Below, in pieces: positions 17,269 to 24,818 of a stretch of DNA of 43,386 nt; position 1 is the first letter of the stretch; every line of letters starts with the position of its first letter. The position numbers were made by a program, and so were the translations under genes. The notes under the pieces were generated by a model. It had not been told where the DNA came from, searched no databases, and saw nothing but the letters and a program-made list of their open reading frames with translations. The stretch is from Chloroflexota bacterium (lineage in GTDB: Bacteria; Chloroflexota; Anaerolineae; Anaerolineales; Villigracilaceae), in NCBI GenBank assembly GCA_017743695.1, contig JAGHYK010000002.1, positions 1 through 43,386 of the forward strand, read 5' to 3'.

Positions 17269-18003
17269 TCAAAGTTTAAACCAGTAGGTGCTGACGGCCA
17301 GGGCCAGAATGATCCCCAGGGCGCGGCGCACGCCAGCACTCGACCAGTTGATTGCGCCCAAATGTCCACCGAGCAGTGCGCCGGCCAGCCCGGCAATCAG
17401 CATGGGGATCTGCGCTGCGCCGAAAGCAAAGGTCCCGCCCTGGAAGCGTCCGATGAGTCCGCTGAGCGAGTTGATGGCGATAAATGCCCCCGCCGAGGCA
17501 GCAGCCTGTTTGGAATTGCCCCAGCCTGTCAGAATGATGAGCGGTGAAAGGAAAATCCCGCCGCCGATGCCGATCATGCCAGAAAGCAAGCCGATAACAG
17601 CCCCGCTGACGAGGGCGGCCCAGCGTGGCACGGGGCGCGGCGACCAATCGCTTTTATCTGAAAGCACCGGGAAGAAGATCATGCGCAATGCAAGATAGGT
17701 GAGCACTCCGTAAAGCAGGGAGGTATAAGCCTGCTGACTCAGTTTGAACATCCCACCGAGGAACGCCGCTGGGATAGAAGTGATCAAAAAGGGGAAGAGC
17801 AGATTGGGGCGGAAATGCCCGGCGCGGTAGTAATTGAGAAATGAAATGGTAGAGACAAAGATGTTCAACACCAGTGCCGTGCTGGACATGACGTTCGCAG
17901 GGATGCCGAAGAAACTCATCACCAGCAGGTAGCCAGAAGCGCCGCCAAAGCCTGCACTGGAGTATAAAACGGCTATAACAAAGATGAGGGTTAAGAGAAG
18001 CAT
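17269..18003 (-). CDS. TauE/SafE family permease
   Basis: Polytopic membrane protein of 244 residues, the usual family size. It has about eight hydrophobic helices and the family signatures SSAGFGGASGYLLV near the N-terminus and GMIGIGGGIFLSPL in the second half. The family exports sulfite, sulfoacetate or related anions; several members are of unknown substrate. The ATG at 18003 is the first codon at the natural N-terminus, but AGGAG is 13 nt away, so initiation may rely on coupling to the FmdE-like gene 28 nt upstream. It appears to be the second gene under the riboswitch at 18784-18913, which makes an anion linked to molybdenum/tungsten or sulfur metabolism worth testing. Confidence 0.85.
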   Translation of the reverse strand: MLLLTLIFVIAVLYSSAGFGGASGYLLVMSFFGIPANVMSSTALVLNIFVSTISFLNYYRAGHFRPNLLFPFLITSIPAAFLGGMFKLSQQAYTSLLYGVLTYLALRMIFFPVLSDKSDWSPRPVPRWAALVSGAVIGLLSGMIGIGGGIFLSPLIILTGWGNSKQAAASAGAFIAINSLSGLIGRFQGGTFAFGAAQIPMLIAGLAGALLGGHLGAINWSSAGVRRALGIILALAVSTYWFKL

Positions 18004-18031
18004 GGGATGGTTTCGTCTCCTGACAGGAGGT

Positions 18032-18670
18032 TCATGGGGTGATGTAGCTGGCCGATTCAGCGAAGCACTCCAGGGAGAGGGAGAGCGTGGCAGGAGTGGG
18101 CTGATAATAGGCATCTCCAGCGCAGGCACGGCAAAGTGTGAGACCATTCTGTTTGATCTCGCGCTCATTGATGATCTCTTCGCCACATACGTCACAGTTG
18201 ACGCGCACGCCGGGGCGAGAGATGATCGCCTCGATGGATGTCTTCAATTGTACCTCAACGACCGTAAACATCTCCTCATCGGGCATGATCTGATACGCCT
18301 GCATCTGTGCAAAGTAACGACGCGGCTCGCCGGGGGCGTAGGCATGGGCCTTCTGACGAATATCCAGCGCAGGCGCAATGCGTATGGCGCGCCCGCTGAC
18401 CGTGTCCACGAAGGTGGCTGCAATCTTGCCATAGTCTTCCACGCGCAGAGTACGATGGCCGACCGTGCAGTCCGTGGCGGCAGTGATGCCATCAGCGAAG
18501 CAACCATCCGATTCAACGATGACCAGCAGGCGCTTTTTGGGCGGCGGAGCATCGAAACCGAGGCTTTTCATTCCGAGCAGCCCCATGCGCACGCCGAGGA
18601 TCTGGCGCGGGCAAAGGTGAGAGTGCTGCGAGGCGGATTTTTGGAGATAGCTGGATAGATTCGGATTCAT
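18032..18670 (-). CDS. FmdE-like protein with zinc ribbon
   Basis: A 212-residue protein of the FmdE (formylmethanofuran dehydrogenase subunit E) family. The N-terminal domain has the HSHLCPRQILGVRMG region, then ESDGCFADGITAATDCTVGH, with conserved His and Cys. A C-terminal zinc ribbon has CDVC and CRAC. Bacterial members occur without methanogenesis and are linked to molybdenum/tungsten enzymes. The ATG at 18670 has GGTGA 7 nt upstream; 18688 is an in-frame alternative without a site. A Moco/Tuco-type riboswitch with terminator lies directly upstream, consistent with a Mo/W-related role. Confidence 0.85.
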   Translation of the reverse strand: MNPNLSSYLQKSASQHSHLCPRQILGVRMGLLGMKSLGFDAPPPKKRLLVIVESDGCFADGITAATDCTVGHRTLRVEDYGKIAATFVDTVSGRAIRIAPALDIRQKAHAYAPGEPRRYFAQMQAYQIMPDEEMFTVVEVQLKTSIEAIISRPGVRVNCDVCGEEIINEREIKQNGLTLCRACAGDAYYQPTPATLSLSLECFAESASYITP

Positions 18671-18725
18671 AGCATTTTCACCAGACATGAGGTTGTGAGG
18701 TCGGATAGCTTGCAGACAGGAAGCA

Positions 18726-18762
18726 CAAAAACAGAAACGCCATCTCCGGAAAGGAGATGGCG
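18726..18762 (-). terminator. Riboswitch expression platform (terminator)
   Basis: CGCCATCTCC (18762-18753) and GGAGATGGCG (18747-18738) form a perfect 10-bp stem around a TTTCC loop. A T-rich tail (18737-18726) follows. The TCTCCTTTCC within the 5' arm and loop is exactly complementary to GGAAAGGAGA at the end of the aptamer. Terminator and antiterminator are therefore mutually exclusive. Confidence 0.9.
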
Positions 18763-18783
18763 CGCATGGACGGATTGCGTGGG

Positions 18784-18913
18784 GTCTCCTTTCCAGAACG
18801 GGAGGCAAAAGCGTTTCCGCTTTTACCCGGTACTGCGGGGTGTGCAGTACTGTCCTGCCGCCGTGGCAGCGCAACCTCATGCGCTACGGTAGGCAGACAG
18901 GCTTCGGAGAGAC
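18784..18913 (-). promoter_or_regulatory. Moco/Tuco riboswitch aptamer
   Basis: The RNA begins GTCTCTCCGAAGCC and ends GCCTCCCGTTCTGGAAAGG followed by AGAC. The end segment closely matches the conserved 3' part of the E. coli moaA Moco RNA as I remember it. P1 pairs GTCTC (18913-18909) with GAGAC (18788-18784). Internal helices include CTGTC/GACAG with a nested AGCGCA/TGCGCT hairpin, GTACTGC/GCAGTAC, and AAAAGCG-GAAA-CGCTTTT (18824-18807), a GNRA-capped stem as in Moco RNAs. It precedes an FmdE-like gene. Since ligand binding keeps GGAAAGGAGA in the aptamer, it should favour the terminator, i.e. act as an OFF switch. Whether it senses the molybdenum or the tungsten cofactor cannot be told from sequence by eye. 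Confidence 0.88.
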
Positions 18914-19008
18914 ACTTTTAGTGTAGCAGAAAAGTGAAAACAGGGAAGTGTGGAAGGTCACATTCCCTGTCACATGGGATGTAGGGAATTCCCTGACAGG
19001 TACGGCTT

Positions 19009-19365
19009 TCAGGGTGAGGAGCTGGCTTTGAGATAGGCGATGATGGCGCGAATTTCGCTATCCGAGAGGTGCAGATTGGGCATGGCCGTGTTGGGGCGCA
19101 TGGCGCGAGGGTTCGCCAGCCAGCGATAGAGCGTTTCTTCGGTTTCCTGTTTTACAGCCTCATCCAGGTTGGGAGCCTTGAGTGCACCCTCGCCATGCAG
19201 GACATGACACTTGCGACACCCGTATTTCTCCACCAGCATTGCACCCGTGGCCGGGGAGGCATCCACCTGTTTGATGCGGTTGAGCATCCAACGGGGCGGA
19301 AAGAGTAGCAGGTAAAGACCGATGGCAAGGAAAATGAACAGGGAGATAGAAATCTTGTTGCGCAT
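19009..19365 (-). CDS. Membrane-anchored mono-heme cytochrome c
   Basis: A 118-residue electron carrier. An uncleaved N-terminal anchor (ISISLFIFLAIGLYLLLFP) is followed by a cytochrome c domain with C50-R-K-C53-H54 and a plausible distal Met in NTAMPNLHLSDSE. The last helix, IRAIIAYLKA, is typical. The start at 19365 is chosen because a perfect TATAAT overlaps the upstream in-frame coding possibility; a longer start (MSESREK) exists but lies upstream of that promoter. The Shine-Dalgarno is weak (CAGG). Its redox partner is not in the window. Confidence 0.82.
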   Translation of the reverse strand: MRNKISISLFIFLAIGLYLLLFPPRWMLNRIKQVDASPATGAMLVEKYGCRKCHVLHGEGALKAPNLDEAVKQETEETLYRWLANPRAMRPNTAMPNLHLSDSEIRAIIAYLKASSSP

Positions 19366-19398
19366 AGTGAACCTGAGCAGTGGGAGCAATTCAGCAAA

Positions 19399-19404
19399 AT
19401 TATA
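19399..19404 (-). promoter_or_regulatory. Cytochrome c gene promoter (-10)
   Basis: Perfect TATAAT on the minus strand, about 33 nt before the chosen ATG. The -35 region is weak. Confidence 0.45.
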
Positions 19405-19476
19405 CTCTTTTTCTCTCGATTCGCTCATTTTTTCGTTGACGGTATCCTTCGGCAGGCGGAAAGTCTGGGTGTGCTG

Positions 19477-19588
19477 TCGCCGTCCACGGTCTATTTGTCC
19501 ACCGTCCATCGTTCTCCTGCGCTATCCGGTCATCTGCAGGCTGGAAAGCCTGCCCTACGGCGGTCTGCCGTCTGTGGTCCGCGGTCTG
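19477..19588. repeat. Heptamer-repeat tracts with a hairpin
   Basis: On the minus strand, 19512-19477 and 19588-19561 read as degenerate heptamers of the form GACNGNN (for example GACGGTG, GACCGCG, GACCACA). A 7-bp hairpin, GCAGGCT-GGAA-AGCCTGC (19536-19553), lies between them. Related tracts occur at 33111-33157 and 36090-36150. The rest of the 19366-19800 gap holds two candidate promoters but no gene that I can support. Confidence 0.7.
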
Positions 19589-19726
19589 AATTCGTTGATT
19601 CGTTCTCCATTCGTTGACGGTTCTCCTTACCGGAATCCAGGGACTCTTTTGCCTGACAGGATGTCCCTAATGCAATACGCTCTCAAACTCTCGGTTACTG
19701 AAAAGGGGGGACGAACAGTTACGCTT

Positions 19727-19732
19727 TATAAT
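19727..19732 (+). promoter_or_regulatory. Possible -10 box upstream of phosphatidyltransferase
   Basis: A perfect TATAAT about 69 nt before the gene's ATG, without a convincing -35. It is an alternative to the closer extended -10 at 19780-19788. Confidence 0.35.
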
Positions 19733-19779
19733 TGCCCCTCGTGCGGGCAATCGAGGGAAACTTCGTTGCGAGCAGACTC

Positions 19780-19788
19780 TGGTATCAT
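19780..19788 (+). promoter_or_regulatory. Possible extended -10, near-leaderless
   Basis: TGG-TATCAT ends 6 nt before an ATG at 19795 and 12 nt before the preferred ATG at 19801. If used, the mRNA would be leaderless or nearly so. A GGAG in the same place argues for normal initiation on a longer mRNA instead. Confidence 0.3.
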
Positions 19789-19800
19789 TGGAGCATGAAC

Positions 19801-20436
19801 ATGAAAGGACAGGTAAAAGTGACTTCTCCCTCTCCAACGTTTACGGATCGGTTGCGCATCTGGTTCCGCTGGTTTCTGGAGCCGACGGCGCGTTTCCTGC
19901 TGCGCCTGGGTTTGACGCCCAGCACGATGACGATAGCCGGTCTGGCCGGGAATGTGCTGGCCGCGTTTCTGGTTGCGCAGGGGAAAATTTCCCTGGGCGG
20001 GCTGCTGATGTTGATCTTCACCCCCTTTGATGCCCTGGATGGGGCGATGGCGCGTCAGGCTGGCGAGGATAGCGAATGGGGTGCTTTCGTGGATTCGGTC
20101 ACCGATCGCTATTCGGAACTGTTTGTTTTGGGTGGAATTACGTACTATTTTGCCATGCACGGCGAACCGTTCTGGGCAGTGGCTACGTTTGCCGCAGCCG
20201 CCGGCACGGTGCTGGTCTCATATATCAAAGCGCGGGCTGAGGCTGTCGGCTATGAAGCGAAGGTGGGATTGCTCACACGGGTCGAGCGCTACCTGGTGTT
20301 GGCGCCTTCGCTGCTGCTCAATGTTCCCCATGTGGGGATTTCTATCCTGGCACTGTTTGCCAATTACACGGCGCTGCAGCGCATTTTCCACGTGCGGCGC
20401 CAGGCGCAAGCAGCGCTGAAGTCAAAATCGCGCTGA
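19801..20436 (+). CDS. CDP-alcohol phosphatidyltransferase
   Basis: Integral membrane enzyme of 211 residues that transfers a phosphatidyl (or archaetidyl-like) group from a CDP-linked donor to an alcohol. The catalytic signature D-x2-DG-x2-AR-x8-G-x3-D-x3-D is complete at residues 77-102 (D77, D80, D98 and D102 are the metal/catalytic aspartates). Hydrophobic helices follow. The acceptor is not evident; phosphatidylinositol-phosphate, phosphatidylglycerophosphate or related products are possible. The ATG at 19801 has GGAG 7 nt upstream; 19795 is an in-frame alternative. lgt follows 30 nt downstream, so both may belong to one membrane-lipid unit. Confidence 0.88.
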   Translation: MKGQVKVTSPSPTFTDRLRIWFRWFLEPTARFLLRLGLTPSTMTIAGLAGNVLAAFLVAQGKISLGGLLMLIFTPFDALDGAMARQAGEDSEWGAFVDSVTDRYSELFVLGGITYYFAMHGEPFWAVATFAAAAGTVLVSYIKARAEAVGYEAKVGLLTRVERYLVLAPSLLLNVPHVGISILALFANYTALQRIFHVRRQAQAALKSKSR

Positions 20437-20466
20437 GGCATAATCTCGGAACTTCAAGGAGGTCTC

Positions 20467-21435
20467 GTGTTCGGTCATTTCGTTCCCCCCGAAGGGTTTT
20501 CTCTCCCCGTTCTTGTCTTTCAGATCGTGTTGGGATTGATGGCGATTTCCGGAATCGTGCAAGGCACGCGTTCGGCGCGTTTTGGTACGCAGGAGCTCTT
20601 CTCTATTCTGCTATGGATAGCACTGGGCGCTTTTGGCTTAGCCATGCCGATCTTTTTGCAGACCGATCGGATAGGGGTACGCTTTTACGGGCTGATTATA
20701 ATGTTGGGCGTGCTGGCTGGAGGCTGGCTGGCCTCGCTGGAGTTGCGCCGACGGGGTGAGAATCCACAGGAGGTCTGGGATTTGCTGGTTTATCTCGTCA
20801 TTGGCGGTGTGGTTGGGGCGCGTTTGTGGCATGTTTTCACCCCTTCGGCCTCCGCGGTGAACAGCGGGATCACCACATCGTACTATTTGCAGGATCCGCT
20901 GCAGATACTGAATTTCCGCCACGGCGGCCTGGGGATGCCAGGGGTGATCCTGGGAGGGGCGGTTGCGCTGGCGATCTATGCCTGGCGACATCAAAAATCT
21001 TTTGCGTTCTGGGCCGATGTGGCTTCGCCTTCGCTGGCGCTGGGACAGGCAATCGGACGGTGGGGGAATTTCTTCAATCAGGAACTGTATGGCGCTCCCA
21101 CGAATTTGCCCTGGAAGCTGTATATTGATCCCGCCCATCGCCTGCCGGGCTTTGAGAAGGTGGAGTATTACCATCCTCTGTTCCTTTACGAGTCGTTGCT
21201 CAACCTGGCGAACATGTTTTTCTTGCTCTGGCTCTTGCGCCGTCAGCAGGAGAAGCTCCTGCCTGGTGATGTTTTTCTGGCTTATCTGGTCCTGTATCCC
21301 TTTGAACGCTTTTTGCTGGAGTTTTTGCGTCTGGACATTGTGCGCGCTGGTGGTTTGAATTTGAATCAGACGATCATGGGTGGGGTCGCTTTGATTGCAG
21401 CGGCTGTTCTTTTCTGGAGACATAGGATAAAATAA
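20467..21435 (+). CDS. lgt: Prolipoprotein diacylglyceryl transferase
   Basis: Multi-pass membrane enzyme that attaches diacylglycerol to the lipobox cysteine of prolipoproteins. The Lgt signature GRWGNFFNQELYG lies near residue 195, with an upstream FRHGGLGMPG-type segment and the later YHPLFLYESLLNL. The protein is 322 residues. Translation starts at GTG behind a perfect AAGGAGG with 4-nt spacing. Its substrates would include the lipoprotein encoded at 16146-17072. Confidence 0.95.
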   Translation: MFGHFVPPEGFSLPVLVFQIVLGLMAISGIVQGTRSARFGTQELFSILLWIALGAFGLAMPIFLQTDRIGVRFYGLIIMLGVLAGGWLASLELRRRGENPQEVWDLLVYLVIGGVVGARLWHVFTPSASAVNSGITTSYYLQDPLQILNFRHGGLGMPGVILGGAVALAIYAWRHQKSFAFWADVASPSLALGQAIGRWGNFFNQELYGAPTNLPWKLYIDPAHRLPGFEKVEYYHPLFLYESLLNLANMFFLLWLLRRQQEKLLPGDVFLAYLVLYPFERFLLEFLRLDIVRAGGLNLNQTIMGGVALIAAAVLFWRHRIK

Positions 21436-21635
21436 AGGGAAGGCGGCGGATGCGGGAGGCGGCAGGTTCGCTCCATGGAGCAGCAACGCCCCAGGCGCGG
21501 CAGGTGGCTTGAGGTCGCAGGGGAAGGCGCAGACGAAGGCGCTGCGATGTATCAGCCCGGATGGCGATGGAAAGGCGGCGCGTCCGGGCGGTACAGGTCA
21601 ATTTTTCCTTCTTTTTTCGTGAAAGTTTATGAACG

Positions 21636-22571
21636 ATGATCGAAGCAGAGGCTCTTTCTAAACAATTTGATTCTTTTTGGGCGGTGCGCGAGGTGACCTT
21701 TACGGTGAAGATGGGGGAGATTCTGGCACTTTTGGGTCAGAACGGAGCCGGCAAGACGACGACGATCCGCATGTTGAACGCGCTCTTGCGACCCACCCGT
21801 GGACGGGCGCGGATTATGGGATATGATACCGTTGAGCAACCGGAGGCCGTGCATCGCTCGGTGGGGATGCTCACCGAGCAACATAGCCTGTACCTGCGCA
21901 TGAACGGTTATGAGTACCTGGAGTTCTATGCCCGCCTCTACGGGTTGCACGATCCAGGAGAGCGACGGCGCAGGATCACGTCTTTGCTGGAATATTTTGG
22001 GCTTGGCCAGGCAGCATCCAGGCGGTGCGGAGAATATTCCAAGGGGATGCGACAGAAGCTCAGCCTGGCGCGCGCGTTGATCCACGAGCCGCCGGTGCTG
22101 CTTTTGGATGAGCCGACTTCGGCTATGGACCCGGAGGCAGCGCAACTGGTGCGCCAGGAGATTTTGCGCCTGCGTTCCAAAAACCGCGCCATTCTGATCT
22201 CCACCCATAACCTGACCGAGGCCGAGATGCTCGCCGACCGCATTGCGATTATCGCCGAAGGTCGCATCCTGGCGACGGGGACGCCGCAGGAGTTGAAGCG
22301 CGAGGTCTTTGGGGAGGCGGAGTATCTGCTGCGCTTTCAAAGCCCATGGGAGGGGGCGATCACGCTTCCTGAATCAGTGGAGGTGGTGGAGCGTAAGCCG
22401 ATGGAGTGGCGCTTGCGCGTGCCACAGCCGCAGACGATGCTTCCCTTGATCTGGCGGGGGCTGCTGGAGCAGGGGGCTGCCCTTTTGACTTTACAGGAAG
22501 TGCCGCGTTCGCTGGAGGAGACGTATCTGGCCGTGATGGCGCGTGCTCGTGAGCGAGGAGAAATCCAATGA
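21636..22571 (+). CDS. ABC transporter ATP-binding protein
   Basis: NatA/CcmA-like exporter ATPase of 311 residues. Walker A GQNGAGKTTT is near residue 34, the signature YSKGMRQKLSLARAL near 130, Walker B VLLLDEPTSAMD after it, and the switch His in STHNLTEAE. The C-terminal tail after about residue 220 is typical of ABC-2 drug/sodium exporters. It overlaps the permease gene by ATGA. The ribosome site is weak. The 200 bp upstream (21436-21635) is GC-rich and holds no gene that I can support. Confidence 0.93.
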   Translation: MIEAEALSKQFDSFWAVREVTFTVKMGEILALLGQNGAGKTTTIRMLNALLRPTRGRARIMGYDTVEQPEAVHRSVGMLTEQHSLYLRMNGYEYLEFYARLYGLHDPGERRRRITSLLEYFGLGQAASRRCGEYSKGMRQKLSLARALIHEPPVLLLDEPTSAMDPEAAQLVRQEILRLRSKNRAILISTHNLTEAEMLADRIAIIAEGRILATGTPQELKREVFGEAEYLLRFQSPWEGAITLPESVEVVERKPMEWRLRVPQPQTMLPLIWRGLLEQGAALLTLQEVPRSLEETYLAVMARARERGEIQ

Positions 22572-24043
22572 GGGAGAAGCTACAACCGGTTTTCTGGATT
22601 TTGCGACGGGAGTTGATCGATCAGCTGCGCGATTGGCGCATTCTTTTTCCGCTGATCGTGCTTTCGTTCTTTTTTCCGATTTCGATGACCGGCATTGCGC
22701 AGTCTATCGTGGGCTTTATCAGCCGCTATGGGGCAGAGCTGGTGATCCAGCAGTTGGTGCCGTTCACCATTCTGGCAGTGGGCTTTTTCCCGTCAACGAT
22801 TGCGCTGACGATTGCCCTGGAAAGTATCGTGGGGGAACGGGAGCGAAATACTATCGAGCCGTTGCTGGCTACGCCGCTGGAAAACTGGCAGATTTACCTG
22901 GGGAAACTTCTCAGCGGAACGGTGGCGCCTGTGATGGCCGTTCTTTTTGCCCTTAGCTTTTATCTCTTTCTGGTACATCGGAGGGATGTGCCGTTACCCT
23001 CCCCTGGATTGATCGCCATGTTGTATTGGATCAGCGTGGCGAATACCCTGATGATGATAAGCGGTGCGACGTTCATCTCGGCGCAATCCACGACGATTCG
23101 CAGTGCCACGCTGAGTTCTTCTTTCGTGCTGCTTCCTGCCTCGTTTCTGGTGATGGCAGAGGCGAATTTCTTATTCTGGAAAGACTTGTTGCCTTTGTTT
23201 TGGATCGTGATGGCGATCTTGCTGGTCACGGTCGCCTTCCTGCGACTGGGGTTGGTGTACTTTGAGCGAGAGAATCTGTTGGGGCGGGAGATTGATACGC
23301 TGAATTTCCGTCGCTATGTGCGTTTGTTCTGGCGAGCATTCCGCGGCGAGGCGCGATCCGTTGGGGAGTGGTATCGCTATGAGGTGCGACGCGATCTGCA
23401 GCAGCTCCGCCCTGCCTTGTTGATCTTCCTGGCCCTCTTTCCGGTCAGCCTGGGGTTGGGTGTGTACGTTGCCGATACCGTGATTAAGCCGGCGCTGGAA
23501 ACAGCGGCCCCTCCTTCTATCCAAACCGAAGGCAGCAGCCGAGAGGAGTTATATCAAACGCTTCGGCGCATACTCCCTCTTTCGGTGAGTGGTTCGGAAG
23601 AGGCGCCTGCCATTCCTTTGAGCATGGGCTTTATTTTCCGGCACAATCTGACCTCGACGATTTTCGTCTTTTTCATGGGGTTGGTCTCCCTGGGAACGAT
23701 GGGCGCGTTTGCATATCTGCTCAATATAGGCCTGTTGGGGATCGTGTGGAGGGGGCTGGAATGGGCGCAACTTTCGCCTTTGAAACTCTATCTCTTCGGT
23801 GTGGCGCCTCACGGGATTTTTGAGATTCCCTCGATGATCCTTTCGTTCGCCACCGTGTTTTATATGGGGGTGCGCCTGATCACCCCCTCCGGAAAGCCGA
23901 TCTCGACCATTCTGATCGAAAATCTGGCGCTTTGGGCGCGCCTGATGGTAGCGCTGATCATCCCTTTGCTCCTGATCGCAGCCGCGGTTGAATCCTCTCT
24001 CACTGTGTTTCTGCTCAAGGCATATCTTTTGTCTATCAAGTAG
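22568..24043 (+). CDS. ABC-2 permease fused to a SpoIIM domain
   Basis: A 491-residue membrane protein with two parts. Residues 1 to about 240 are an ABC-2/NatB-like permease, with IVGERERNTIEPLLATPLEN as the cytoplasmic coupling segment. From about residue 265 a SpoIIM (DUF95) domain follows: a helix LLIFLALFPVSLGLGVYVAD, a soluble loop, then FRHNLTSTIFVFFMGLVS, the APHGIFEIPSMILSFA motif, and terminal helices. SpoIIM in sporulating Firmicutes acts in engulfment; stand-alone homologues with ABC exporters exist elsewhere. The start overlaps the ATPase stop (ATGA), so both act as one transporter. The substrate is unknown. Confidence 0.82.
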   Translation: MREKLQPVFWILRRELIDQLRDWRILFPLIVLSFFFPISMTGIAQSIVGFISRYGAELVIQQLVPFTILAVGFFPSTIALTIALESIVGERERNTIEPLLATPLENWQIYLGKLLSGTVAPVMAVLFALSFYLFLVHRRDVPLPSPGLIAMLYWISVANTLMMISGATFISAQSTTIRSATLSSSFVLLPASFLVMAEANFLFWKDLLPLFWIVMAILLVTVAFLRLGLVYFERENLLGREIDTLNFRRYVRLFWRAFRGEARSVGEWYRYEVRRDLQQLRPALLIFLALFPVSLGLGVYVADTVIKPALETAAPPSIQTEGSSREELYQTLRRILPLSVSGSEEAPAIPLSMGFIFRHNLTSTIFVFFMGLVSLGTMGAFAYLLNIGLLGIVWRGLEWAQLSPLKLYLFGVAPHGIFEIPSMILSFATVFYMGVRLITPSGKPISTILIENLALWARLMVALIIPLLLIAAAVESSLTVFLLKAYLLSIK

Positions 24044-24050
24044 GCTTGAA

Positions 24051-24818
24051 ATGGTATCGCTTACCTTCCTCGGCTCTTCAAGCGCCATTCCTTCGCAGGA
24101 ACGAGAAAACACACACTTTTTGCTTCAGGCTGAACAGCGAAAGGTGCTGATTGATTGCGCAGGAAATCCTTTCACCCGTCTATCCCAGGCCGGTTCTTCT
24201 GCCCTTCAGTTGACAGATGTGATCCTCACCCATTTTCATCCCGATCATGTCTCAGGGATGCCCTCTTTGCTGATGGGCATGTGGCTTTTGGGGCATCAGC
24301 GAGCGTTGCATGTTTACGGCCTGGCTCATACGCTGGATCGCCTGGAGATGGTGATGGATGCTTATGGCTGGGATAGCTGGCCGCGATTCTTTCCGGTTTC
24401 TTTTCATCGTTTGCCTGAACAGGAATATACGCTTGTGCTCGAGGATGGAGAACTGCGTATCCTGGCCTCTCCGGTGCATCATGTGATTCCCACCATTGGG
24501 CTGCGCATCGAATTGCGGCAGGCGCGCAAGGTGATCGCGTACTCCGCAGATACCGAACCCTGTGGGGAACTGATTCGCCTGGCCAACGGTGCGGATATTT
24601 TGATCCACGAGGCGAGCGGGGAGGGGATTGGGCATTCCAGCGCTCTCCAGGCAGCGGAGATCGCCCGTCAGGCGGAGGTCGGCGCGCTCTATCTCATCCA
24701 TTATCCGGATCCCAACCCTTCCGCTTCCTCCGAATGGCTGAGCAGGCTTCAGGATGTTTTCCCTGGCCCCATCTTCTTTGCCCAGGATTTGATGCGTCTG
24801 GAATTCCGGGAGGTGTGA
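24051..24818 (+). CDS. Metallo-beta-lactamase fold hydrolase, RNase Z-like
   Basis: Cytosolic 255-residue protein. The fold's motif I is THFHPDHVSG with H61, H63, D65 and H66. LTFLGSSSAIPS at the N-terminus and VIAYSADTEPC, HEASGEG and a late IHYPDPN provide the remaining metal ligands. The layout resembles tRNase Z and RNase Z-like hydrolases, but the long flexible arm is not evident. True tRNA processing is unproven; it could be a phosphodiesterase or other hydrolase. The ATG at 24051 has a weak site and follows the permease by 7 nt. Confidence 0.83.
   Translation: MVSLTFLGSSSAIPSQERENTHFLLQAEQRKVLIDCAGNPFTRLSQAGSSALQLTDVILTHFHPDHVSGMPSLLMGMWLLGHQRALHVYGLAHTLDRLEMVMDAYGWDSWPRFFPVSFHRLPEQEYTLVLEDGELRILASPVHHVIPTIGLRIELRQARKVIAYSADTEPCGELIRLANGADILIHEASGEGIGHSSALQAAEIARQAEVGALYLIHYPDPNPSASSEWLSRLQDVFPGPIFFAQDLMRLEFREV

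Noticed and set aside
17073-17396. A long N-terminal extension of the PhnD-like lipoprotein
   Set aside because: It would read through an interspersed palindrome and bury the lipoprotein signal peptide; the signal begins at 17072.
18004-18195. A 64-residue extension of the TauE-type permease
   Set aside because: It overlaps the FmdE-like gene antiparallel to known domain limits and lacks hydrophobic character; the family N-terminus begins at 18003.
18960-19008. A terminator after the cytochrome c gene
   Set aside because: CTGTCA/TGACAG and GGGAATTCCC palindromes are present, but no T-run follows; I cannot support termination.
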